Shown here: piece after piece, positions 56,540 through 64,000 of the stretch
How positions within the stretch are numbered: the first letter of the stretch is position 1
Layout of the letters: each line of letters starts with the position of its first letter
NCBI GenBank assembly: GCA_030834905.1
Contig: JAUQWZ010000002.1
Coordinates: 124,001 to 188,000 of the forward strand
DNA length: 64,000 nt
Source of the DNA: Aggregatilineales bacterium
GTDB lineage: Bacteria; Chloroflexota; Anaerolineae; Aggregatilineales; Phototrophicaceae
Direction of reading: 5' to 3'
Program-made: the position numbers and the translations under genes
Notes under the pieces: model-generated
What the model saw: the letters and a program-made list of their open reading frames with translations, nothing else
Told to the model about the DNA's origin: nothing
Database searches by the model: none

Positions 56540-57673
56540 TCAGGAATGGATTAAGAAGCCGTAAACCTGCTGTAACTGCCGCGCCGCGGCTTCCCAGGTG
56601 AACTGACTGGCGCGCGCCAAGCCGCGCTGTACCAGTGCCTGCCGCAGCGTGGGGTCGGTCAGAAGCTGCTCCAGCGCGTGGGTGATGGTATCCAGATCGG
56701 TCGGACTCACCAGCAGCGCGGCGTCGCCAGCTACTTCCGGCAGCGATGAGACGTTCGATGTGACTACCGGCGTGCCACATGCCATTGCTTCCAGCACCGG
56801 CAGACCAAAGCCCTCGTACAGCGACGGGATGGCGACGCCGACCGCGCCGCTGTAGAGCGCTGGCAGGTCTGCTTCGTCGGCAAAGCCGATGAAATGGACG
56901 TGTCCGGTCATGTCGTGCTGGCGAATCGTCTCGTAAATGGGGTCTTCCAGCCAGCCTGCGCCGCCCGCGATCACCAGATCGACATCCTGCCCGCCGCCGC
57001 GCAGCCGCGCCAGCGCCTGGATCAATCGCCCGTAGTTTTTGCGCGGCTGAACGGTGCCCACCGAAAAAATGTAGGGCGTGGCTGGCAGCTTGTAGCGCTG
57101 GCGCGTCTGCGCCAGAACCGCCGCATCGTCCACCCGTCGGAAGCGTTCATCGACGCCGCTTAACAGCACTGTGATTTTTTCGGCGGGCGTGCCGTAAAGT
57201 TCCACCAGATCGCTTTTGGTCGCCGTCGAGTCCGCCAGCACATGATCGGCGCGGCTGACAGAGCGCGGCACTACCACATCGAGATAGGCTTTCAGGCTGG
57301 GGCTGGCGGTTTCCGGCACGCGCACGAACGACAGATCGTGGACGGTCAGCAGCGCGCGCGTCCCCGGCAGGGTAGGCGGCAGCACGAAGTCGGTGGCGTG
57401 GTAGAGATCGACCCTGCCGACGAATGCTTCTACCGGCAGCGGCAGCCGGGCGCGGTGCCAGATGCGGGCGAACCATCGCGGCGAAATCCGCGCCGGTCGC
57501 CAGCTAAAGTTTGGAGCCGGTTGAGGGGGAAGGGAAGCGTGCCCCGCGCCTGCCACGAACAGGCGGTAATCGGTCTGCGAATCGAGTTCAGCTAGCGCCG
57601 CGACCAGCTCGCGGACGTAGCGCCCAATGCCGCCGCCCTGTTCATACGCCGGGGTATAGTCGATGGCGATCAC
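56540..57673 (-). CDS. Family 4 glycosyltransferase
   Basis: The 377-residue GT-B enzyme has the N-terminal [17 protein letters not shown] acceptor loop and the C-terminal GT4 donor site: [52 protein letters not shown], then [12 protein letters not shown]. This is the EX7E motif of retaining glycosyltransferases (mannosyl/galactosyl type). It opens the leftward cell-surface polysaccharide cluster, though separated from GtrA by a palindromic repeat island. Confidence 0.94.
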   Translation of the reverse strand: MIAIDYTPAYEQGGGIGRYVRELVAALAELDSQTDYRLFVAGAGHASLPPQPAPNFSWRPARISPRWFARIWHRARLPLPVEAFVGRVDLYHATDFVLPPTLPGTRALLTVHDLSFVRVPETASPSLKAYLDVVVPRSVSRADHVLADSTATKSDLVELYGTPAEKITVLLSGVDERFRRVDDAAVLAQTRQRYKLPATPYIFSVGTVQPRKNYGRLIQALARLRGGGQDVDLVIAGGAGWLEDPIYETIRQHDMTGHVHFIGFADEADLPALYSGAVGVAIPSLYEGFGLPVLEAMACGTPVVTSNVSSLPEVAGDAALLVSPTDLDTITHALEQLLTDPTLRQALVQRGLARASQFTWEAAARQLQQVYGFLIHS

Positions 57674-57680
57674 GGGCTTA

Positions 57681-57791
57681 GTGCTGAGGACTGAGGACTG
57701 AGTAAACGAAGCTGAAAGTGAAAAGCAGAAAGACGAAAGTAAACACTTCTGACAGCTTTCGACTTTGCACTTTTGACTCAGCTCTCAGTCC
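57681..57791. repeat. Palindromic island of GACTGAG and GAAAGT words
   Basis: Left part GTGCTGAGGACTGAGGACTG (57681-57700) then AGCTGAAAGTGAAAAGCAGA (from 57711). The right part from 57758 is their imperfect inverse (GCTTTCGACTTTGCACTTTT, then GACTCAGCTCTCAGTCC). The right arm runs into the GtrA 3' end. It combines both word types found separately in the islands at 23041 and 51122. Confidence 0.6.
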
Positions 57792-58378
57792 ACGTCGTTG
57801 TAGGTCCAGTAACGGTTGGCAAGAAAGTTCCAGACCATGACGACGGAGACGCCGATCAGCCAGGCTGCCATCGTGCCGAGCTTGGCTTCTGCCGATTCTG
57901 ACGGGACGTAGCCGGGACGAAACATCTGGATTTCAGGCAGCAGGATGGGCATCAGCAGCGCGCCAAGCCACTTGTAAGCGGTGCTGATCCAGAGGGTGCG
58001 CCCAAGCCAGCCGACCAGATTGATGAAGGTGAACTGTGCCATCTGGCGGCGCATGGAACGCGAGCGCGAGTCCGGGTATGTCCAGTAGCGATTCCATAGA
58101 AAGTTGCTGGTGACGGCGGCGAAGAAGGCAATAGTGCTGGCAAGAGCAACCTTAAAGTCCTTATCCGGATCGATCGGCGCGAGGACAGTTGCTTGCAGAA
58201 TGAAAAGCGTCATCGAGTCGATCACGGCACCGATAGCGCCGACGATAGCGAACTTGAGGAAGCGTTCTACTTCTTTCGACCGGCTGCCGCCGAAGCGATG
58301 CGCGACTGCCCCGATTGGGCGGTCAAGTGGGTTTCGCATGGCGGGTCTGCGAATCTCTAAACTATCCGTCTGGGTCAT
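57785..58378 (-). CDS. GtrA-family membrane protein
   Basis: The 197-residue protein has four membrane helices and the GtrA pattern: EVERFLKFAIVGAIGAVIDSMTLFIL, SNFLWNRYWTYPDSRS, QFTFINLVGWLGRTLW, and a repeat FLANRYWTYN at the end. GtrA proteins help move lipid-linked sugars across the membrane for surface glycan modification. Its start overlaps the O-antigen ligase stop by four bases, so it is in the polysaccharide operon. Confidence 0.9.
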   Translation of the reverse strand: MTQTDSLEIRRPAMRNPLDRPIGAVAHRFGGSRSKEVERFLKFAIVGAIGAVIDSMTLFILQATVLAPIDPDKDFKVALASTIAFFAAVTSNFLWNRYWTYPDSRSRSMRRQMAQFTFINLVGWLGRTLWISTAYKWLGALLMPILLPEIQMFRPGYVPSESAEAKLGTMAAWLIGVSVVMVWNFLANRYWTYNDVD

Positions 58379-59880
58379 ACTGTCCTCAACAAGCGCCCGG
58401 CGCTCTTTAGCTCACTGTAGAGCAGACTTACCGTACCCATCATAACGCCTAAGTGAAGGAATAAATTGTTGACGTATAAGTTATCGGTCAGGCTGTGCGC
58501 GGCGAGGTATGTCCACGAGCCAAGCAAACCGACTGCCGTATATCGTGCCAGCGCATCCGGATGCTGGCGTGTTCGCCATGTGAACAGGAGCAGCCCTGAT
58601 AGCAGGGCAATATAAGCGACCAAGCCAATGATGCCAGTCTCAGCTAAAACATTCAAGTAGTAATTATGGGCGTGCCCCAGAGGGAACTTCCAGTTGATCA
58701 GCCGGTACTGTGGATAGGCGGCTTCGTAATTGCCAAAGCCCACGCCCAGCCACGGATGGTCAGTCGCCATGTTGATCGCCGCCTGCCAGTGCGCCAGGCG
58801 CTCGACCAGCGCGTAATTCTCCGAAGTGATATCCACGCCGCGCACGTCGGAAGTCGCGAAGGTTTCCGCAAAGACGCTGCCGATGCGGCTGACAATCGAT
58901 GCGGGAAGCCGCCCGCTGATCCACAACCCACCTACTAGAACACCGACGACGGCGACAAGTGACAGGCTGTGCCAGAAGCGGCGCGGCAGGGCGAACAGGA
59001 TCGCGCCTGCGGACAGCCCAAAACCGAGCCACGCGCCGCGGCTCCACGAGATGAAAACGGCGGAAACCAGCAGCCCGGCTGCGGTCAGATAGAGCAGCGC
59101 CGCGGCGATGTTGGTGAAGCTGACGCGCCGCGCTACCCGCCACTGACGCCACCCGCGCGCGCCGTAGCCCAGCGCCGCCGTGATGGCAAGTGGGGCGGTC
59201 AAGCCCATGAATCCGCCGAAGGGGTTGGGCTGTCCGAAGGTGCCAAAAGCGCGGAAGAAATTCCCATAGACTTGCAGATCGCCGATTAACAGATGCAGCG
59301 CGCCGCTGCCGCCGAGGAATTCATACCAGCCCACCAGCGCGTTGGCTGCCCCCGAAAGCACCAAGCCAAATACCAACCATTCCCACGCCCGCTGGCGTCC
59401 GAGATCGAGGCAGAGCAGAATCAGGATGAGAACCTGCGCCCATTTCAGCCACTCATTCAGCCACGCGCCGAGCGAAAAAGCATTGAACACGCTCAGGCTG
59501 GCAGCGGCGAAGAACAATAGCACCGGCGCGATAACCGGCGACCAGCGCAGGGAAAGAAGGCTGCGCCGGTGGACGATGCGATAAGCGAGCCAGGCAGCCA
59601 GCAGCCCAACCAGCGCCAACTGACCAATATCCAGCGGTAGATTCAGCGCCGATTCGGTGGCGATGAGCGTTCTTAACGGTGCCAGCAGCAGCAGAATCAC
59701 CAGCGCCGCCAGCGGCGTCACCGCCGCCAGCAGCCCGAAAGCGACGAGGCACAAGGCGAGCCAGGCTGCCTCGATGGGCTGGGTCGCAATCAGGAGTCCT
59801 AAAACAGCCGCCGCGCATCCCCAGACAAGCGGCAGGACGGTGCCGCCGTGGGAGATGCGCGGCGCGGTGAGTCCGGTCAC
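58375..59880 (-). CDS. O-antigen ligase/polymerase-like membrane protein
   Basis: The 501-residue protein has about twelve membrane helices. The large loop before the last helices holds the WaaL/Wzy_C signature: [21 protein letters not shown], then [21 protein letters not shown]. The preceding extracytoplasmic segment (about 340-380) is long and has arginines typical for lipid-linked glycan binding. It probably ligates or polymerises a surface glycan. It overlaps the epimerase stop and the GtrA start by four bases each. Confidence 0.9.
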   Translation of the reverse strand: MTGLTAPRISHGGTVLPLVWGCAAAVLGLLIATQPIEAAWLALCLVAFGLLAAVTPLAALVILLLLAPLRTLIATESALNLPLDIGQLALVGLLAAWLAYRIVHRRSLLSLRWSPVIAPVLLFFAAASLSVFNAFSLGAWLNEWLKWAQVLILILLCLDLGRQRAWEWLVFGLVLSGAANALVGWYEFLGGSGALHLLIGDLQVYGNFFRAFGTFGQPNPFGGFMGLTAPLAITAALGYGARGWRQWRVARRVSFTNIAAALLYLTAAGLLVSAVFISWSRGAWLGFGLSAGAILFALPRRFWHSLSLVAVVGVLVGGLWISGRLPASIVSRIGSVFAETFATSDVRGVDITSENYALVERLAHWQAAINMATDHPWLGVGFGNYEAAYPQYRLINWKFPLGHAHNYYLNVLAETGIIGLVAYIALLSGLLLFTWRTRQHPDALARYTAVGLLGSWTYLAAHSLTDNLYVNNLFLHLGVMMGTVSLLYSELKSAGRLLRTV

Positions 59881-60812
59881 ACAACCTCGCGGAAATAGGC
59901 GATAGTCTTCTCAAGCCCTTCTTCCAGCCCGACCTTCGGTTCCCAATCGAGGATGGTTTTGGCGCGGGTGCTGTCCGGGCGGCGGGTCTGTGGGTCGCCG
60001 GGGATGCGGTTCTCTTCGCGGTAGACGATGCCCGCCGGATTGCGTGTCAGTTGGTTGACCAGATGGGCGAAATCCAGAATGGTCATTTCTTCCTGCGTGC
60101 CGATGTTGACCGGCTCGACGAAATCGGACGCCAGCAGGCGGCAGATGCCTTCGACCAGATCGGTGTAATACTGGAAGCTGCGCGTTTGCGAGCCGTCTCC
60201 GTAGACCGTCAGCGGTTCCCCGCGCAGCGCCTGCCCGATGAAATTTGGCACGACGCGCCCGTCGTCCAGCCTCATACGCGGTCCATATGTGTTGAAGATG
60301 CGCACAATGCGCGTATCCAGTTCGTGGAAGCGGTGATATGCCATCGTGATCGCTTCGGCGAAGCGCTTGGCTTCGTCGTAGACGCCGCGAGGACCAATGG
60401 TATCGACATTGCCGACGTAGGTTTCGTGCTGCGGGTGCACCTGCGGATCGCCGTAGACTTCCGAAGTGGACGCCAGCAGGTACTTCGCGCCTTTGCCCAT
60501 CGCCAGACCCAGCGTGTTGTGCGTGCCCAGCGAGCCGACCTTCAGGGTTTGGATCGGATATTTCAGGTAATCGATAGGGCTGGCGGGAGATGCAAAATGC
60601 AGGACGGCGTCTACCGGACCGTTGACGTAGATATAGTTGGTGACGTCGTGCTTCAGGAACATAAAGCGCGGGTTGCCCGCCAGATGCGCGATATTACGTG
60701 TATTGCCGGTGATCAGGTTATCCAGGGCGATGACTTCGTGACCATCATTCAGAAACCGGTCGCAGAGATGAGAACCCAGAAACCCGGCAGCCCCGGTGAT
60801 TAAGACGCGCAA
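59877..60812 (-). CDS. UDP-glucuronate decarboxylase-like NAD-dependent epimerase (SDR)
   Basis: UXS converts UDP-glucuronate to UDP-xylose. The 311-residue extended SDR has the NAD loop [51 protein letters not shown], the catalytic YDEAKRFAE (Tyr-x-x-x-Lys) and [18 protein letters not shown], all typical of UXS. It thus likely supplies UDP-xylose for the surface polymer. The stop overlaps the O-antigen ligase start (ATGA). The giant fusion gene lies 54 bases upstream. Confidence 0.92.
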   Translation of the reverse strand: MRVLITGAAGFLGSHLCDRFLNDGHEVIALDNLITGNTRNIAHLAGNPRFMFLKHDVTNYIYVNGPVDAVLHFASPASPIDYLKYPIQTLKVGSLGTHNTLGLAMGKGAKYLLASTSEVYGDPQVHPQHETYVGNVDTIGPRGVYDEAKRFAEAITMAYHRFHELDTRIVRIFNTYGPRMRLDDGRVVPNFIGQALRGEPLTVYGDGSQTRSFQYYTDLVEGICRLLASDFVEPVNIGTQEEMTILDFAHLVNQLTRNPAGIVYREENRIPGDPQTRRPDSTRAKTILDWEPKVGLEEGLEKTIAYFREVV

Positions 60813-60865
60813 CGTGTTACCTCTCGTATATTAAGGTCGCAAAACGGCAGAAGTGTACCATAACT

Positions 60866-63800
60866 TCAAGGGGAGTTAAATGAGTCCGTTTGACTTGAAA
60901 GCGAAGCGACCACGCCCAGCAGCAGCACGAAGATGTAGCTGAGGTCAAAGACAAAGATGCTGTTGTCGATTAGACCGTGTGCCAGCAGCGCCGCCATGCT
61001 GCCCATGACCCCGACGATGGCGGCGGTTTCAACACCATTCTGCTGGCGGGCGCGGCGGTACAGCCGGAACGCGCCGCGCCAGAACGCCACCTGAATCCAT
61101 ATCAGCAGCGCCGCGCCGAGAATACCGAGCCGCACCCACCAGTCAAGGAAGATGTTATGCGGGTGTGACAGGTTCGGTTCCTGCCAGGCGTCCGGCAGCA
61201 GGTAGTGACCGCGGTAGGCGTACAGGAACTGATCAAGCCCCAGCCCGGTGATGGGGTGATCTGCCAGCATCTGCGCCGTACTCTGCCACAGACGCAGCCG
61301 GAAGAAGGTTGTGCCTTCGGTCAGGTTGAAGACGCGGGCAAAGCGGGCGGACACCTGCATCAAAACGACCAGCGTGCCCCCCGCAGCTACGCCCAGCCCC
61401 AGCAGCGCGTAAAGCGCCCGCCTGCCGTACATCAGCAGCAGGACGGCGGCGATTCCGGCTGGCGCGCCGAGGAAGATCGCGCCAGCACTCTGAGTCAGCA
61501 GCAGCGTTCCGAGCATTAATACCAGCGCCAGCGCCGAGCCAAGCCGCCGTCGCCGGTCGATAGGCGCTACGGCGAACGCCAGCAGCAGCGGAATACAACG
61601 CCCTAGCAGCAGCCCGACATTGTTGGGCGAGCCGTAGACGCTGGCGAGACGGCGCGCGCCGTCCTCGGCGGTGATGACGGCTTCGCCGCGCAAATACTGG
61701 AACAGCCCGATCAGGCACACCAGCGCCGCCGCCAGCAGCAGCGCATCGATCAGACGCAGCAGCGCGCGCCGATCCAGCCGGATGGAACGCAGAATCAGAT
61801 AGAACAGGGCAGGTTCGAAGATCAGCGTGCGCAGTTCGGTGATGGCAAAGCTTCGGTAGGTCGCCCATGCCAGCGAGGCAGTGCCCAGAATAACCCACGC
61901 CAGCACGCCCCAATCGAGTGGGTGAAACTGGCGCGCGCGTTCAGGCAGCGATGGGGCAGGGTAGCCAGCATTGGCGCTCTGTCGAATGCGCCCCCAGTCT
62001 GCCAACTGGCGCAGCAGCCACGCCACCGCGAGGATGATCATCAGCAGTTCCGACATCGGAAAGCTGAAGCGGTACAGATCCACCGGGAACAGGAAGAAGG
62101 GCGCGTAAAACAGCGCCAGCATCAGCCCGAGATCGGCGCGATGATAGAAGACGACGAACAGGACGACAGCCGCCGCCAGCGCCAGCACGACTCCCGGCTC
62201 GACATAGAGCAGCCCGGCGGTCGCGATGGCAAGCCCGAACTGCACCGGCTCGCGCCGGAAAACCGCCGGGACGGCGTCGCCCCAGGTCAGCAGCATCCCA
62301 AGCAGCAGCGCCACCGAGGTGATGGCGCTGGCGGCAAGCTGTCCGGCGTCGCCCAGGCTGCGCCAGAGGCGGCTGGTCGAACGCGCCAGAGGCTGCCATC
62401 GGATTTGCGCCGCGCTCGCCAATGATGCCAGCCCGGCGATGACAGCCGTAAACAGCGCCGCCGCGATCTGCCGGTCATAAGGCGCGGTCAGATCGCCTGA
62501 ACTGACCGCGAATCCGGCAATCGCCCAGCGATCCCAGCCGCGATCGGCAATGATACGCAGGGTGTGGTCGCCATCCTCAAGCTGGCGGACGACCGGCACA
62601 AGCTGGCGTTCGGTTAGGCTGCTGGCGCTCGTCAGGCTGATGAAGCTGCTGCCGGATGCGTCGCGCAGCGTGGCATTGGCGGGCAGTCCGTCAACCGTGA
62701 GATAGAGGAAAGCCACGTAATCGCCTTCGCGCAGCAGCAAAGCAGCGTCGCTGCCGGAGAAATCCAGTTCAAGCTGACTGTCCTGCACCCAGCCGATATC
62801 CGCGCCGAGTTCGCCAAACGTCCAGACGCCGCTGTAGCGCGTGAAGGGATTGGTGGCGAAATACAAGCCGTCAGCGGCGCGAGTTTGCGCCGGGCGTGCT
62901 GCCAGGGCGTCGTAAAGCGCCGTCGGAGTATCGTCCTGATCGATGAGGGCGAAGCCCCACTTCGGATCATCGGCGGGCGCGTCTGGCTGCCAGTGATGCA
63001 GGATCAACCCGCCCAACCACGTCCACTCGCGTTCGGCTCGCTCCAGCCCGGCAAGTGTGTACTGTGTCTGCTGCTCGGCTGATACGCTCCCCCAGATGGA
63101 TGGCTCGCCCGACCAGTTACCCGGCAGGCTGTTCCAGCCCCAACTGCTTGCCCACAGCGGCGTCGCGCCGTCGCCAGCCTTCACCATTTCTTCGCGCAGC
63201 AGAATGATGCGTGAGTAGTTCAGAGTATCGAGTTCAACCGTCCGGTCGTCGGGGGGCGAATCAAAGCCGTAAGGCTTGGCGGCGAATGCGTCGGTATAGT
63301 CCTTCGCGCCCAGCGCGTACAAGTCGCGCAGGTAAAGCACGTCGCTGATGTTATCGCCGCGCTGTTCGGTGGTTGGGGCGAGCGCGGCGGCGATGACCAT
63401 CGCGCCTTCGTCGGCGCTGTGAATGGCGGCGTAGGCGCTGCTTAACAGGGCGGCATAATCCGCTGGGCGAGGTTCCAAGCCGCCCCAGGCATCATCCAGA
63501 TTCGGCTCGTCCCAGATCTGGTAGTGATCCACCGTCGCGCCGAAGCGGCGGGAAAAGGCGCGGGCGAAACCGGCGAAATCCGCCGGATTGTCGGGCGGGG
63601 CGGTGCTGGCTGCCTCTGGCACAGAGGCGCGCGCCCAGGCGGGCGTGTTCATCAGGACGGCGACCAGATGGAGATCGGGGCGTTCGGCAAAAGCCGCCAC
63701 CACGGCGTCGGTCTGCGTCCAGTCGTATTCGCCCGGTTCGGGTTCGATCTGATCCCAGTAGAAGAACTGCCGTACCCAGGTGATGTTCGCCGCCGCCATA

Positions 63801-64000
63801 CGATCAAGCTGGCGAGACAGGTCACCGGGCGGATACTGCGTCAGTTCGGCATTGACGCCGAGACGCGGCATCCAGAAGGGAAGGTCGCTGGTCTGCGTGG
63901 CATCGGCGTAGCCGCGCAGTTGTTCATCGCGCTCGCGCGCCGTTGCCCCCGCCGTGATCAGGCTGCCAGACAGCAGCACCAGCGTCACGATGAAGATCAG
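60866..64000 (-). CDS. Glycoside hydrolase-like domain fused to O-antigen ligase (5' end beyond window)
   Basis: The frame is open to the right edge, so the N-terminus is missing; the edge residues form a hydrophobic signal anchor (LIFIVTLVLLSGSLI). About 350 residues of a TIM-barrel, GH39/GH-A-like domain follow (LGVNAELTQYPPGD, WVRQFFYWDQIEPEPGEYDW, WDEPNLDDAWGG with the acid/base Glu). At the expected nucleophile (usually TEFGW) it reads ASSWGW, with no Glu. A beta-rich domain follows, then about twelve membrane helices with the Wzy_C signature SHPHNIFLDWWVRLGILG. GTG at 63988 is unlikely to be the real start. Confidence 0.85.
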   Translation of the reverse strand: MIFIVTLVLLSGSLITAGATARERDEQLRGYADATQTSDLPFWMPRLGVNAELTQYPPGDLSRQLDRMAAANITWVRQFFYWDQIEPEPGEYDWTQTDAVVAAFAERPDLHLVAVLMNTPAWARASVPEAASTAPPDNPADFAGFARAFSRRFGATVDHYQIWDEPNLDDAWGGLEPRPADYAALLSSAYAAIHSADEGAMVIAAALAPTTEQRGDNISDVLYLRDLYALGAKDYTDAFAAKPYGFDSPPDDRTVELDTLNYSRIILLREEMVKAGDGATPLWASSWGWNSLPGNWSGEPSIWGSVSAEQQTQYTLAGLERAEREWTWLGGLILHHWQPDAPADDPKWGFALIDQDDTPTALYDALAARPAQTRAADGLYFATNPFTRYSGVWTFGELGADIGWVQDSQLELDFSGSDAALLLREGDYVAFLYLTVDGLPANATLRDASGSSFISLTSASSLTERQLVPVVRQLEDGDHTLRIIADRGWDRWAIAGFAVSSGDLTAPYDRQIAAALFTAVIAGLASLASAAQIRWQPLARSTSRLWRSLGDAGQLAASAITSVALLLGMLLTWGDAVPAVFRREPVQFGLAIATAGLLYVEPGVVLALAAAVVLFVVFYHRADLGLMLALFYAPFFLFPVDLYRFSFPMSELLMIILAVAWLLRQLADWGRIRQSANAGYPAPSLPERARQFHPLDWGVLAWVILGTASLAWATYRSFAITELRTLIFEPALFYLILRSIRLDRRALLRLIDALLLAAALVCLIGLFQYLRGEAVITAEDGARRLASVYGSPNNVGLLLGRCIPLLLAFAVAPIDRRRRLGSALALVLMLGTLLLTQSAGAIFLGAPAGIAAVLLLMYGRRALYALLGLGVAAGGTLVVLMQVSARFARVFNLTEGTTFFRLRLWQSTAQMLADHPITGLGLDQFLYAYRGHYLLPDAWQEPNLSHPHNIFLDWWVRLGILGAALLIWIQVAFWRGAFRLYRRARQQNGVETAAIVGVMGSMAALLAHGLIDNSIFVFDLSYIFVLLLGVVASLSSQTDSFNSP

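Overview
The window is GC-rich, gene-dense bacterial chromosome, and the gene content best fits a non-phototrophic Chloroflexota lineage (Anaerolineae-like). This is inferred from the mix of small lineage-type membrane proteins, LysM/Pro-Thr secreted proteins, MoxR-DUF58, fused spermidine synthase-like proteins, glycoside hydrolase/O-antigen ligase proteins and Hanks-type kinases with beta-propellers. No single marker gene was compared. TTG and GTG starts behind good ribosome binding sites are common. I see no tRNA, rRNA, CRISPR array, transposase or integrase, so this looks like core chromosome with a few lineage-specific islands.

Layout. 1-7.4 kb: ruvC (cut by the edge) with yebC, a FecR-like anchored protein, a zinc-ribbon membrane protein, the glycolytic pair eno-pyk, then a divergent cysteine desulfurase-mnmA pair for tRNA thiolation. 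8.5-11.6 kb: a compact five-gene unit of unknown role (ParB/sulfiredoxin-fold SerK/SbnI-like protein, ACT protein, beta-rich protein, membrane-anchored JAMM peptidase, A24 prepilin peptidase). 11.7-19.8 kb: Nudix, small membrane proteins, a gene remnant, sucCD, a receiver protein and a translationally coupled LysM/DUF192/LysM-M23 envelope operon. 19.8-26 kb: a histidine-rich membrane protein, tdk, the rplU-rpmA-rpmE operon (with an unusual L31 fusion), queA-ruvB and upp. 26-35 kb: a WecA/MraY-like transferase, then a long leftward run of fused SpeE-like, DUF1461, yvcK, gap, pgk, tpiA and a membrane protein. 35-41.6 kb: GNAT, MoxR-DUF58, roadblock, pyrG and a degenerate adenosine deaminase homologue. 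41.7-49.8 kb: dnaK and a six-gene leftward phospho-signalling island (kinase, PP2C, J-domain/VWA, FHA, small protein, OmpR-type regulator). 50-56.5 kb: hemW, prenyl synthase-fni, acpP, a ChlI-type AAA+ protein with a thioesterase. 56.5-64 kb: a surface polysaccharide cluster (GT4, GtrA, O-antigen ligase, UDP-glucuronate decarboxylase, giant glycosidase/O-antigen-ligase fusion running off the right edge).

How it works together. Much of central glycolysis (gap, pgk, tpiA, eno, pyk), the succinyl-CoA ligase step, and pyrimidine supply (upp, tdk, pyrG) are here, with yvcK placed upstream of gap. The least conventional parts are the kinase/PP2C/J-VWA/FHA island, the SerK-ACT-JAMM-A24 cassette, the ADA pseudoenzyme behind pyrG, the L31-helix-hairpin-helix fusion and the glycosidase/ligase fusion. 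Several intergenic palindromic islands built from short iterated words are unexplained by genes.
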